A stretch of DNA of 64,000 bases from Oscillatoria sp. CS-180 (GTDB lineage: Bacteria > Cyanobacteriota > Cyanobacteriia > Phormidesmidales > Phormidesmidaceae), in NCBI RefSeq assembly GCF_028330965.1, contig NZ_JAQMUB010000025.1, positions 57,227-121,226 on the forward strand. Direction: 5' to 3'. The notes below the pieces were generated by a model. That model did not search any database, was not told the DNA's origin, and saw only the letters and a list, made by a program, of their open reading frames with translations. A program made the translations under genes and the position numbers. The stretch's first letter is position 1. Each line of letters opens with the position of its first letter. Below, piece by piece: positions 36,294-46,413 of the stretch.

Positions 36294-36325
36294 GCTATTT
36301 CGGTGATCAATATTGCCGAAATAGC
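36294..36325 (+). terminator. Perfect 10-bp hairpin inside the chemosensory operon
   Basis: GCTATTTCGG and CCGAAATAGC pair around a 12-nt loop in the 323-bp gap between the CheW-like gene and the first MCP. The following CTTTGG is a poor U-tract, so it may be a leaky terminator, an attenuator or an RNA-processing site. Nothing else was recognised in 36120-36442. Confidence 0.5.
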
Positions 36326-36442
36326 CTTTGGTGAGAGTCACCGACTAGGCTCAGAACCTGAGGGTCCAGCGATCGATAGCAGCTCTTCAAAACAATCTTT
36401 CTCTTCCTATTCACTTGTCAAATTTTCAGGAACACAATCACC

Positions 36443-39400
36443 ATGACTGCCCCGAGCCAGAACACATGGGATGCTCCCAAACAGGCCGTTGAGATTGAAG
36501 GTACAGAGTTGACAGAGTCTTCATCAGCTTCCAAGTCTGCTGATGAGTTGGCATCACCTGCACCCTTAAATTCAACACTGTCTTCAGAGGTCGCCTTCCC
36601 AAAGCCTATCTTTCGTAAAGGATTGAGTATTGGCACGAAAGCGACTGTTTTAGCGGGGATTTTTGGTGTCTTGCCGGTATTAGCGGTGGGTATTCTCTCT
36701 TATCGTTCAGCTGACAGTTCCATTACCGAGAGGATTGCGCAACACGAGATTATTGAGGCTGATCAGCTTTCTGATCAGCTTCAGCAGTTTTTGCAGGAGC
36801 GGCGAGCTAACATCACTACGATGGCTGATATTGTCAGCGATTCTGGTTTGCTAGATACTGTAACTCCTGCTGCCGATGAAGCTGATGTGGATTCTCGTGA
36901 TAGAGGGGACGAGAGCGACGAGGATACTACAGAAACAGAACTGGAAGAAACGATCGCCCGAGAACTCACAGGTCTGATCGAGAACTATCGTACCTATTCT
37001 CAGATAGCTGTTCTAGATCTTCAGGGGGATGTGGTGGTGCAGTCTGAAGGCTCGGCGCGTGCGCCTAACCAGAAGGACTTTCCCTATTTTCAGACGGTGT
37101 TAGAAACTGAGCAGCCTGTAGTTAGTGAGCCTGTCCTGAGTGAACCGAATGACCCTAATAGTGAACGTGTTATTTACGTAGCTGCACCTATTTTGGATCT
37201 AAACGGAAGCGGTATTCAGGGAGTCCTTAGCGCTGAGGTACCGGTTGGTTTTATTGGTAGTGCTGTCCTGCTGAAAGCGGTGGATTCCGAAGAAGGTCAC
37301 ACTTTTCGTCTAGTGGATAGTGAGGGCAAAATATTTCAAAGTTTGCCAATTGTCGCGGACGACAATCCAATAGGTCAGCCGATCGCAGACATCCTGCCGA
37401 CCTTTCCAGACATCAATGCCGAGAAGCAAATTACGGCCTGGATTGAGGATAGCCCTGTCGAGGGCGACGTATTAGGCGCATATGCGCCGATGAGGGGATT
37501 TGCCACCCTGGATTGGAGTGTGGTCTCCTCAGTTGACACTGACCTCGTCTTTCTTCCCCAGCAGCAACTCTTAAGAACGATTGTGCTGGGTTCGGCCATT
37601 ACTGGCATCATCTCAGTATTGTTGGGAATTTTGTTAGCGAACAGAGCGACCCAGCCTGTTAAAAATGCCGCTGAAACTGTGGAATTGATTGGACAGGGTA
37701 AGCTGCATGCCCGTATGGAAGTTCAAGGCCGCGATGAATTGGCCATTCTCGGTTTCAACATCAACCAGATGGCCCAGCAGATCCAAGGCTTGCTGCAAAC
37801 TCTGCGTCAAAACGCGAAGCAGCTGGGAATTCAGAACAATGTGCTGTCAGAGCTAGCTCGGGACGAAGGTTTGATTCAAGGAGATGCCTATGAGGCAGCG
37901 AAAGCGTTTACTGAGGCTATTTCTACGACGCTTGAAGTGCATCGAGTCAGCATCTGGGTTTATCAGCCTGAAGAAGAGCAATTGCACTGTCTTTGTAGCT
38001 ATGATCGCGAGGACTCAATGCAACCTTCACCTCAACCGTTACCCGTTGCAGCCACGCCTAATTACTACGCCCTAATTTCTGAGAACCAGAACCTCATTGT
38101 CGATGACGTTGCCAAGCAGGATGTCACACGGGAATTGCAAACGGGTGGTCACCTAGATACTAAGACGGTTTCCCTGTTGGAAGTGCCGATTCAGAGTTCA
38201 GGTAGCTACATTGGCAGTGTTCGATGTGAGCACTTCGATTCTGTGCGGGAATGGAAGCCGCAGGAACAAACGTTTGTGAGTTCGGTATCCAACCTGATAT
38301 CCCTAGCCCTGGAGAGTGAAGTCCTACAGGACGAAGTCAGCCACCTGCTGGATGTGGTTTCAGAGGTGGAAGACGGTAACCTAGCAACGCAAGCCCAGGT
38401 GAGCGATCGCTCCACGGGCCTAGTGGCTGACACCTTCAACCGCTTGATCGAGCGACTATCGGATGTTTTGCAGCAGGTTGTCGACACCGCTCGTCAAGTC
38501 TCTCTAGAAGCAAACCAGCAGCGATCTCAGGCCGCATCAGTTGCCGCCAATGCCGAGCAGCAAGCTCAGGAAGTGAGCCAGGTGATGCAGCTTGCTGAAG
38601 AAGTGGAAGAAGCGGCTCAAGGCTCAGCTCAACTGGTGCAGATGACGAACCAGTCGCTGTTAACGGTACAAAATTCTGTGGAACAGGGTCAGCAGGCCAT
38701 TACCAGTCTGACGCAAGGGATTGGCATTCTGCAGGATGGTAGTGACCGGATCATCCAGCAGATGAAAACGCTGGGTGAATTTGTAGGCTTAGCCGACCAG
38801 TTTGTGCAAGACCAAAGTCAGATTGCCTCGCTCACTCAGACTCTGGCACTCAATGCCTCCCTCGTGGCTGCCCGAGCGGCTGAACAGCGTGACCCCAGAC
38901 AATTTGCAGTTGCTGCTCGTGAGTTTAACTCCATTGCAACTCAGGTCAGCCAGCTGGCTCAACAAACCAACAACAGCCTGACCACCCTAGAGGATCGCAG
39001 TACGCAGATCCATACAGTGGTGTCTGCTATTGATGCTGATGTCCAGGGCTTAGGTGGACTAGTACAAGGCTTTACCCAAGGCGTTGAACAAACGAACCAG
39101 GTATTTAACGAGGTTCAGGGCAGTACCGTTGAGGCCGTATCAGCGGGAGAAAATATTTCTCAATCCAGTACTGAGATTGTGAAAGCGGCTCAGTCTGTGG
39201 CCGAGGTGGTCCGAGACATTACCCGGATTGCCACTGAGTCAGCCGAATCAACACAACAGTTTAGTCAACAGGCTGATCGCATCGACAGTCTCTCTAGTCA
39301 ATTGCTAGAGAAAACAGAGTTCTTCCAGCTACCAACGCCTGTCCTCAATACCGACCCTGTTATCGATACGCCAGCTCTAGAGATTTATGACGCTGAAGCC

Positions 39401-39631
39401 ACGGATACTAAAACGGCAATCAATGGGGGTTGGTCATCAACTGATGAAAATGGTAGCGCGACGCCGACAGATGATGCCGACTCTGATACAGCAGTGGCTG
39501 CATCAGTAGCATCCGATGAAGTAACTGCATTAGACAGCGACGCAACCTCTAATGGCAGTTCGTCAGCAGATGAGCTGTTGACTTCAGACGTTCAAGATAT
39601 TGCTTCTAGTAATAGCTACTCCGTTCACTGA
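36443..39631 (+). CDS. Methyl-accepting chemotaxis protein with periplasmic sensor, HAMP and GAF (PixJ1 position)
   Basis: The 1062-aa receptor starts at ATG 36443. It has a cytoplasmic Ser-rich start (1-60), TM1 (about 65-90), a double-Cache-like periplasmic domain with an acidic insertion (about 95-370), TM2 (about 378-402) and HAMP (about 403-455). A GAF domain (about 475-640), a second HAMP-like region and an MCP hairpin (about 690-960) follow, then an acidic tail. The GAF resembles the SLLEVPIQ/VRCEHF type of cyanobacterial kinases and lacks the Cys-His pair of bilin-binding GAFs, so light sensing like PixJ is not supported. The hairpin tip (TLALNASLVAARAAEQRD) diverges from the classical sequence. 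Confidence 0.93.
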   Translation: MTAPSQNTWDAPKQAVEIEGTELTESSSASKSADELASPAPLNSTLSSEVAFPKPIFRKGLSIGTKATVLAGIFGVLPVLAVGILSYRSADSSITERIAQHEIIEADQLSDQLQQFLQERRANITTMADIVSDSGLLDTVTPAADEADVDSRDRGDESDEDTTETELEETIARELTGLIENYRTYSQIAVLDLQGDVVVQSEGSARAPNQKDFPYFQTVLETEQPVVSEPVLSEPNDPNSERVIYVAAPILDLNGSGIQGVLSAEVPVGFIGSAVLLKAVDSEEGHTFRLVDSEGKIFQSLPIVADDNPIGQPIADILPTFPDINAEKQITAWIEDSPVEGDVLGAYAPMRGFATLDWSVVSSVDTDLVFLPQQQLLRTIVLGSAITGIISVLLGILLANRATQPVKNAAETVELIGQGKLHARMEVQGRDELAILGFNINQMAQQIQGLLQTLRQNAKQLGIQNNVLSELARDEGLIQGDAYEAAKAFTEAISTTLEVHRVSIWVYQPEEEQLHCLCSYDREDSMQPSPQPLPVAATPNYYALISENQNLIVDDVAKQDVTRELQTGGHLDTKTVSLLEVPIQSSGSYIGSVRCEHFDSVREWKPQEQTFVSSVSNLISLALESEVLQDEVSHLLDVVSEVEDGNLATQAQVSDRSTGLVADTFNRLIERLSDVLQQVVDTARQVSLEANQQRSQAASVAANAEQQAQEVSQVMQLAEEVEEAAQGSAQLVQMTNQSLLTVQNSVEQGQQAITSLTQGIGILQDGSDRIIQQMKTLGEFVGLADQFVQDQSQIASLTQTLALNASLVAARAAEQRDPRQFAVAAREFNSIATQVSQLAQQTNNSLTTLEDRSTQIHTVVSAIDADVQGLGGLVQGFTQGVEQTNQVFNEVQGSTVEAVSAGENISQSSTEIVKAAQSVAEVVRDITRIATESAESTQQFSQQADRIDSLSSQLLEKTEFFQLPTPVLNTDPVIDTPALEIYDAEATDTKTAINGGWSSTDENGSATPTDDADSDTAVAASVASDEVTALDSDATSNGSSSADELLTSDVQDIASSNSYSVH

Positions 39632-39741
39632 AGTTCGCGGGCGGTTGACTCGTGATTCTCCCGCCAGCGAGTTAAATCGGCAGCGACTTTTCGAAAGCAT
39701 TATGAGTTTTTGATCAAGCCTTACACCTCTTCCCTGTACCT

Positions 39742-42000
39742 ATGTCCTCCTCTATCTTGACTTCCTCAGATTCTCAGCATCCTCATGCAATCAAGGCTCG
39801 TCGACCCTCCAAATTTCAGGTCGGTTTACGTGGGCGGTTAACACTGACGGCGATCGCTTTGGCCGTCACTCCTGTACTGTCAGTAGGCGGGCTGTTGTAC
39901 GGGATGACGGGACAGAGTATTGCCCGCCGCAGCGCTCAGGAACAAATTGTCCAGACTCAACTCGCGGCAGCGGCTGTACACGATGTCCTCAGATCTCGTT
40001 ATCAAAGTGCAACGGCCATTTCAGGGCTGGCTGTTTTTACAGACCCAACTTTGCGACAGCAAACCACCACCGCTCAGAAGAAACAGGTGCTCGATACCTT
40101 TTTACAAAGGACCGACGGTGTTGAAAACATTGCCTTCTTGAGTAATGGCGGTCAGCTTCTGTTTCAAGCCGACAGCGATCAGCCGCTATCAACCAACGTG
40201 GGACAACAAGCGTTTGTTGAAAGAGCGCTAGAGAACCAGCGCCCTACGATGAGTCCGTTTACAGCCTCTGAGGACGCAGAACTCCAAGTGGATTTTGCAG
40301 CTCCTGTCTTAGATGCCAATAGCAATCAAGTGATTGGTCTGATCTATCTCAGAATGCCAGGTAGAACGCTGCAATTTGCCCTGGAAAGCTTGCAGACGGA
40401 GGCTCCCACTTGGTTCCTAGTCAATCCTGAGGCGCAGATAGTAGCCGGCTCAGAACCGGACAGCTTGGGGCAATCGGCAGACAATCGTTGGTCAGAGATT
40501 GCGGCTCAGGTGGCAGCCCAAAAGCCAGATAGTGGCTTTCAACGCCAGCCTGGCGGTCGTCGGGCGCTGCTGAGTTATGCGCCCCTACCGCTCTCTGATG
40601 ATTTACCCCAGCAAACGTTAGGAGTCTTGTTATCGACTGAAGTCGCTTCAACCCTCACTCCTGCCAATCCACTGCTCTGGGCGCTCCTTTTGGGTACTGG
40701 CATATCGGCCATAGCCGCAGCCGTGCTGGCGTCTATCGTTGCTCAAAAGTTGACTCAGCCGATCCATCAGGTCTCCGCAGCGATCGCGCAGCTCAGAAAG
40801 GGCAACTTCGACATTAATGTGCAAATTCACAGCGATACTGAACTAGACAATCTAGGCAATAGTCTGAACAATCTAGGCCAATATCTCAACCAGCAGCTGG
40901 ACAGCACTTATCGGGAATATACGCATCAACAGCAGCTGTTAGAGCAGCAATGGACTCAGGAGTATGAGCAGCTGCAGGCCGATATTCTACGGATTGGGCA
41001 GGTGTTAGCGGCTCTCCAAGTCGGGAATTGGTCTCATCCAGAAACGGTGACTAATAGTGAGGCGACAGCGCCAGCGGCGATTGCGTTGAATCAGATGGTG
41101 CAGGCGCTCGGGGAAGTGCTGGGTAGTCTTTTGGACCTCAGCGATCGAGTCACCCAGCGAGTCGATGCGCTCAAGACAGGAACGACCGATGTGCTCAAGC
41201 TTGCTGATCAACAGCAGCAAGCTTCAGTCGAGGCTTGCACAGCTCTTTCTCAAGTTGAATCATCATCGCAAAACACCCGCCAACAGGCGCTTTCAACCCA
41301 CGAAACCTTAGAAAAGACGCAGTTTATTCTGACCCAAGGCCGTCAGGATCTGAATGCGTTGGTGGACAACGTGGATGAACTACAGCAAGGGACGACCCAG
41401 ATTGTTCAGCGACCGAAAACGCTGGCAGAGTTTGTCGATTTGGCGGCTCAATTTTCCAAAGAGCAAAAGCGAGTTGCCGCTCAAACACGGGTGCTTGCTC
41501 TGAATGCATCGATGCTGGCTTCACGAGCTAGCAGCCAGCAAGATCCTGGTCAGTTTGCCAGCGTTGCCCACGAATTTGAGACGATCGCCCAACAAATTAA
41601 CGACCTAGCAGTAGAGGCGAATCAAAACCTAATTCTGCTGAAACAGCGATCAGATCAGATTCAAACAGTGATTTCAGGACTCGATCAAGATGCCCAAAAC
41701 ATCAGCGACATGGTGAGCGGCGTAACGTCTCAGATCGGCCAGTTCCAAGAAACATTCAAGAACCTACACGAGGTCAACACGCAAACGCAGCAACTGGTTG
41801 AGTCTGTGGCTCAGTTTAGTGAGTCGGCTACCCAATCTGCTCAAACCGCAACAGCACAGGTTCAGTCGCTAGAAGTAGGTTCCAAAACAGTCCAGCATCA
41901 AGTTCAGCGAACTCAGCAAGAAGCCGACCAGGCGCAGGGTGCCGCAGCAGCCCTACAGAGCCAGCTTCAATTTTTCCAGCTGTTTCCCAGTGAGGATTAG
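39742..42000 (+). CDS. Methyl-accepting chemotaxis protein with periplasmic sensor (PixJ2 position)
   Basis: The 752-aa receptor starts at ATG 39742. TM1 lies at about 28-52, a Cache-like periplasmic domain at about 55-300, TM2 at about 307-333 and HAMP at about 334-385. A coiled coil (about 390-470) follows, then a divergent MCP hairpin whose tip reads VLALNASMLASRASSQQD (about 580). There is no GAF. It lies 110 bp after the first MCP and 95 bp before the CheA start. The tip keeps ALNAS but has Gln-Asp-Pro where canonical receptors have Gly-Glu-Ala-Gly, as in its neighbour. Confidence 0.93.
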   Translation: MSSSILTSSDSQHPHAIKARRPSKFQVGLRGRLTLTAIALAVTPVLSVGGLLYGMTGQSIARRSAQEQIVQTQLAAAAVHDVLRSRYQSATAISGLAVFTDPTLRQQTTTAQKKQVLDTFLQRTDGVENIAFLSNGGQLLFQADSDQPLSTNVGQQAFVERALENQRPTMSPFTASEDAELQVDFAAPVLDANSNQVIGLIYLRMPGRTLQFALESLQTEAPTWFLVNPEAQIVAGSEPDSLGQSADNRWSEIAAQVAAQKPDSGFQRQPGGRRALLSYAPLPLSDDLPQQTLGVLLSTEVASTLTPANPLLWALLLGTGISAIAAAVLASIVAQKLTQPIHQVSAAIAQLRKGNFDINVQIHSDTELDNLGNSLNNLGQYLNQQLDSTYREYTHQQQLLEQQWTQEYEQLQADILRIGQVLAALQVGNWSHPETVTNSEATAPAAIALNQMVQALGEVLGSLLDLSDRVTQRVDALKTGTTDVLKLADQQQQASVEACTALSQVESSSQNTRQQALSTHETLEKTQFILTQGRQDLNALVDNVDELQQGTTQIVQRPKTLAEFVDLAAQFSKEQKRVAAQTRVLALNASMLASRASSQQDPGQFASVAHEFETIAQQINDLAVEANQNLILLKQRSDQIQTVISGLDQDAQNISDMVSGVTSQIGQFQETFKNLHEVNTQTQQLVESVAQFSESATQSAQTATAQVQSLEVGSKTVQHQVQRTQQEADQAQGAAAALQSQLQFFQLFPSED

Positions 42001-42095
42001 GGCTTTCCCCATACCCTTTTCCGGTCATCAGGTGTCTCGTCTGCCCAGTCTTTCTATCAGTGCATTGCAGTTTTGCTCAAAGTCGTCCCAGAACC

Positions 42096-45000
42096 ATGCT
42101 CAATCCGGATAAAGCCCATCAGCCTTCTACCTACCAATCCCATTACGAGAATGAGAACATGGATTTAATGGATTCTCAGCTACAGCAAGAACTGCGCGGC
42201 ATTTTTGAAGTCGATACTCAAAAGGGTTTGCAAACCTACATTGACCAAGTCACACGTCTGCATGCCGAAACTTGGTTTAACGACATTCAGATCCTCTACC
42301 GCGCTATTCACACCATTAAAGGGGGGGCAGTCACGGTGGGCGCTGACGCCATTCTCCAAGTTGCGATCGTATTGGAGGATCTGCTGTCAGATTTACGCCA
42401 CCTGGAATCGGCTCCATCGATAGAAGACGGATGGCTGAGAGAGGCTTTGGTGGAAGCTGGGGAACTGTTGGCCTCGGCGACGGATGTTGAAGTTCGCGAT
42501 GACGAAGCCCGGGCAAAGGTTCAGTCTTCAGTGCAGCGAATTGTAGATCTGCGATCGCAAATTCAGCAGCGATATTTGCCTCAGTGGAGTGATGAGAGGC
42601 AAATCCAACAAGAGTTTGCCCATCAGGGGTTTGAGCTGGTGGTGTTAGATTTGGAAATCGCACTGGAAAATATTGCGCACCAAGATGTCCTGCCGGATGG
42701 CATTATCCACACGGCTCGGAAAACCCTGGATCAGCTCTATCAAATTGGGCAAGATTTGCAGCTTTCCTCTGGCTGGGGCCATCTTCTTAGACAGGCTGAA
42801 GTTCTGATTCGTGAGCTCGATGCTGAGACCTGGTGTACCCAATGGCCTCGGTTGTTTGAGGCCATGAAAACCTGTGCCCAGAAAGGTGGAGAAGCGGTTG
42901 CCTTCGATTTACCCGTTCACAATTTTTCCTCTGAAGCAAGGGAGTTTGAACGGCTGGAGGAAGAACGGCCTGACTTAGAATCCAGGGAAGATCCATCAAT
43001 AGAGGAGTCTGTCAGCTGGGATGCTCTAGCCACAGTTGATAGTGCAATGGCAGTCGATGGTGACAGCTCCCTCGATAGCAGTATCGCTTTTACGGATATT
43101 GGTGACTTTTTTGATGGACTGGGCGACCAAGAGGGTATCCCAAATTTTGACCAAGCAGAGGCGGATGCTGACCTGCAGCAGGGTTGGCTAGAGACTGATC
43201 GGGCCGGTGATGATGATGAAGCAGCGGATGCGATCGCCGATACCGCTGCCACCGATACCAACGATACACCACTCGCTCCGAACAACTTGCCCCCGGTTAC
43301 TGCCACGACAGCACCTGAAGCTGAGGAACAAATTCAGATTCCCATTCCTTTAGAGAAGCTGGATCAAACAGCCCAAAATCTGGTTAATACCTTGCTCTCT
43401 GTGAGAAGTACCCAAGGAACGTATCAGGAATTACAAGCACAGGTCTTACAGCTTGCTTCATTGGGTCAAGAGGGAGCACAGTACATTACTCATCTGCGCC
43501 AGATTCAAGATGACTACGCCTTGATGGATAACCTCAAGCTAAATTTGCGAGAGTCAGGGCCGACGCCAGAACGTTATCGAGAGGGCTATATTGCCATCAA
43601 CCGGTTGTTGGAAGTCAGCCTCCGACTTTCCGAACTGGGCGCAGAGGCAGAAAAATCGGCTAAGCAGATGACCGAAAGTCTGCAATTTCTGGACGGCAGT
43701 GTTCTCAAACTGAAAGATACGATTAATGAAAGCCGCCTGGTGCCGTTTCGTAACCTGGCCTTTCGTGCCAGAGCAATCTTGCGGGACTTAACGACTCGCT
43801 TTAACAAACCGGCCAAACTAGTCGTTCATGGAGAGCGAACCGAATTAGACGTTGGTACAGCTCGAAATCTTGAGCCTGCTCTCCTACACCTGATTCGCAA
43901 CGCATTTGATCACGCCTTGGAGTTTCCCGAGGCGCGTCAGGCTCTCGGGAAACCAGAACAAGGAACCTTGACGCTATCGCTACAGCGGATTGGTAATACG
44001 TATCAGCTAGACTTTCAAGATGATGGCTGTGGTATTGACGCTGAGAAAATTCGCGATCGCGCCACCAATCTAGGGCTACCCCTGCAAAACACCTCAACAT
44101 CAGCTGACTTGCTGGCGGTGATCTGTCAGCCTGGCTTTAGTTCCGAGAGTGAGGTGAGTGACCTTTCGGGGCGGGGTGTGGGTATGGATGTCGTGGCTGC
44201 TCAAATTAGCAGACTCGGCGGAAAACTCACCCTGGACACTAACTTAGGAACGGGTACGACCTTTCGTCTGCAATTTCCAGTTCCGCACTTGCTGGTTCCC
44301 TGTATCTTGCTGCAAGCCGGGGAATACGCCTTTGCTATTCCTGCTGAAGACATTAAAACCGTAGCTTTGTTGGAAAGTCTGCAAGCAACTGCGGTCAAAG
44401 AAGCTGACACGGTTTATTCCTGGCAGGTGAATATGGGGGATGCTGTGGTTCCTGGCCTCGATTTGTTGGAATACTGGCGGCCTCGTTTGGGCGATCGCCT
44501 GCTCGAAGAAACCGCCGTTTGTACCTATGTTCAGTCGCCATCCGAGCCTCAGGGGGTCTGGCTGATTGCTGATGAACTGCTCGGTCAGTCAGATTTGCTA
44601 ATTAATTCCCTGCCATCGCCTTTACTATCACCAGCAGGTTTGATGGGAATTAGCCTACAGCCTGATGGAACGCTGGTGCCAGTCATTGATGCTTCTGCGA
44701 TCGTGGATTGGCTCCATAGCGTACCTCAAGATTTCATCTCCGAGCTCAGCGGTCTGTCCGAGCTGAACTTTGAAGATACGATCGTCGATACGCCCACCAT
44801 TTTGATCGTAGACGACGCTGCTCTGATGCGACGACGCTTGGCAGCGAGTCTGACCGCCTATGGTCACGACATCCATACTTGCGGGGACGGTCTGGAAGCT
44901 TGGAACTGGCTCAAGCTCAATCCCAAACCTGCCCTGATCATCACTGATATTGAAATGCCCAACATGGATGGCTTCACGCTGATCAATCGCTGTCGCCAAG

Positions 45001-45185
45001 AAGGCATGACAATGCCGATTTTGGTCGTTTCATCACGCTTATCAGAAGACTGGTTTGATGAAGCCCAACGACTGGGAGCCAACGATTATTTGACTAAAGG
45101 TTTTTCGACGTTGGAATTGATGAACAAAACAGAGGAACTTTTGTCATCAGCATCACCAGGAATCCTGAACAAAATCAATGTTTGA
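42096..45185 (+). CDS. CheA-type hybrid histidine kinase (PixL position)
   Basis: The product has about 1029 aa from ATG 42096. A GTG at 42060 and an ATG at 42159 preceded by GAGAATGAGA are alternatives. The Hpt domain has His72 in IHTIKGGA. An acidic linker (about 280-405) separates it from the dimerisation region. The HATPase (about 570-730) has LIRNAFDHALE, DDGCGID and GRGVGMDVV. A CheW-like domain (about 735-880) and a receiver (about 905-1020) follow, with VDDA, phospho-Asp about 951 in ITDIEMP and Lys in YLTKGF. It is the kinase of the cluster and ends the operon. The same layout as the 3168 gene, with a linker roughly one tenth as long. Confidence 0.95.
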   Translation: MLNPDKAHQPSTYQSHYENENMDLMDSQLQQELRGIFEVDTQKGLQTYIDQVTRLHAETWFNDIQILYRAIHTIKGGAVTVGADAILQVAIVLEDLLSDLRHLESAPSIEDGWLREALVEAGELLASATDVEVRDDEARAKVQSSVQRIVDLRSQIQQRYLPQWSDERQIQQEFAHQGFELVVLDLEIALENIAHQDVLPDGIIHTARKTLDQLYQIGQDLQLSSGWGHLLRQAEVLIRELDAETWCTQWPRLFEAMKTCAQKGGEAVAFDLPVHNFSSEAREFERLEEERPDLESREDPSIEESVSWDALATVDSAMAVDGDSSLDSSIAFTDIGDFFDGLGDQEGIPNFDQAEADADLQQGWLETDRAGDDDEAADAIADTAATDTNDTPLAPNNLPPVTATTAPEAEEQIQIPIPLEKLDQTAQNLVNTLLSVRSTQGTYQELQAQVLQLASLGQEGAQYITHLRQIQDDYALMDNLKLNLRESGPTPERYREGYIAINRLLEVSLRLSELGAEAEKSAKQMTESLQFLDGSVLKLKDTINESRLVPFRNLAFRARAILRDLTTRFNKPAKLVVHGERTELDVGTARNLEPALLHLIRNAFDHALEFPEARQALGKPEQGTLTLSLQRIGNTYQLDFQDDGCGIDAEKIRDRATNLGLPLQNTSTSADLLAVICQPGFSSESEVSDLSGRGVGMDVVAAQISRLGGKLTLDTNLGTGTTFRLQFPVPHLLVPCILLQAGEYAFAIPAEDIKTVALLESLQATAVKEADTVYSWQVNMGDAVVPGLDLLEYWRPRLGDRLLEETAVCTYVQSPSEPQGVWLIADELLGQSDLLINSLPSPLLSPAGLMGISLQPDGTLVPVIDASAIVDWLHSVPQDFISELSGLSELNFEDTIVDTPTILIVDDAALMRRRLAASLTAYGHDIHTCGDGLEAWNWLKLNPKPALIITDIEMPNMDGFTLINRCRQEGMTMPILVVSSRLSEDWFDEAQRLGANDYLTKGFSTLELMNKTEELLSSASPGILNKINV

Positions 45186-45333
45186 TTTTCAACTGTATTT
45201 TCAGATGCTTGGGATGCTTAGCAATATCTTCCTTGAAAATAAAAATATTGCTCGTTAATCAGGCTGCGTGAGCAAAGAATGGGTGCGTATATGTTTATTG
45301 TCCGCTGTTCACTTGTAGATTTTTTCATCTGTT

Positions 45334-46413
45334 ATGAAGCGTAGAAAACTTTTGAATCAAGTCGCATTAGGCGCTGCCGGTGCTGGAGTACTTGGTGCTT
45401 GTAGTAGGAGCGATCAATTTTATAAAGGAGGGGAAGGATCTTCTGCGTCTCAACCTCTTGTTGAGTGGCGATTAGCAAGCAGTTGGTCTGAGGATACGCC
45501 TCGTACTCAAGCAATGCAGCGACTCAGTGATCTTGTCAGAGAAGTTACGAACGATAAATTTCAGATCACCGTCTTTCCAGAGGGGAGTATTGCCCCTAAG
45601 CAAGAAATTTTACAGGCTGTTGAATCTGGCAGTGCTGAGTCTGGCTTCACACTGGGTCACTATTATCTAGATAGATCTCCCGTAATGTCTTTTGATGCGA
45701 CTATGCCTTTTGGCCTGGATGAAAACCAGTATGAAATATGGTTGTATGGAGCCGGTGGGATAGAAATGCTACGCAAGGCTTACGCTGATTTCAATATTGT
45801 CAATTTTCCCGCTGGTGAAACAGGTAAACAAATGGGAGGTTGGTACAAGCAGAAAATCCAGTCTTTATCTGATTTACAAGGCCTTAAAATGCGCTTCAAT
45901 GGTCTTGGGGGAAAAGTTTTCGAGCGCTTAGGAGTTGAGTTAGTAAAACTAGCACTCTCTGAAATTCGTCCTGCAATGGAGCGAGGCCAAATCGACGCAG
46001 CAGAGATTTCGAGTCCCTTCGAAGATGAATTAACTGGTATTGCTGAAGTCGCTCCATATTATTACTATCCAGGTTGGCAACAACCTCGATCTACGCTGAG
46101 CCTGTATGTCAACAAAGCCGCGTGGGAATCACTGCCCAAGAGTTATCAAACCGCAATTGACATGGCAACTGCTATCACTTATCGCGAGATGAAAGCTCTC
46201 TCTAGTAGTTCCAATGCGGCCGCGCTTCAACGGCTAAAAAGTAATAATGTGGAACTACTTGCCTTGCCCGCAGATATTCTCAATGCAGCCCAAGAAACAA
46301 CCAATGAGTTACTCCAAGAGTATGCCAACCAAGATGCTGCTTTTCGGGAGATTTATGACCATGCAACCGCATTCTTTGAGGAATATTCTACATGGACTGG
46401 GCTAACTGCATGA
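45334..46413 (+). CDS. TRAP-type (DctP) substrate-binding lipoprotein
   Basis: The 359-aa product begins MKRRKLLNQVALGAAGAG, a twin-arginine-like n-region and hydrophobic stretch ending in a lipobox (GVLGAC), so it is probably a lipid-anchored periplasmic protein. Family features include SSWSEDTPRTQAMQRLSD, GSIAPKQEILQAVESG, LSDLQGLKMRFNGLGGKVFE and AEISSPFEDELTGI. DctP proteins deliver carboxylates, keto acids or related organic anions to a DctQM membrane pair. No DctQ or DctM gene is adjacent. It lies about 150 bp after the CheA gene; a weak inverted repeat AGCAATAT/ATATTGCT (about 45222-45256) lies between. Confidence 0.88.
   Translation: MKRRKLLNQVALGAAGAGVLGACSRSDQFYKGGEGSSASQPLVEWRLASSWSEDTPRTQAMQRLSDLVREVTNDKFQITVFPEGSIAPKQEILQAVESGSAESGFTLGHYYLDRSPVMSFDATMPFGLDENQYEIWLYGAGGIEMLRKAYADFNIVNFPAGETGKQMGGWYKQKIQSLSDLQGLKMRFNGLGGKVFERLGVELVKLALSEIRPAMERGQIDAAEISSPFEDELTGIAEVAPYYYYPGWQQPRSTLSLYVNKAAWESLPKSYQTAIDMATAITYREMKALSSSSNAAALQRLKSNNVELLALPADILNAAQETTNELLQEYANQDAAFREIYDHATAFFEEYSTWTGLTA

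Noticed and set aside
36443..39631. PixJ-type cyanobacteriochrome photoreceptor
   Set aside because: The gene position suggests it, but the GAF lacks the Cys-His chromophore motif, so I call only a GAF-containing MCP.
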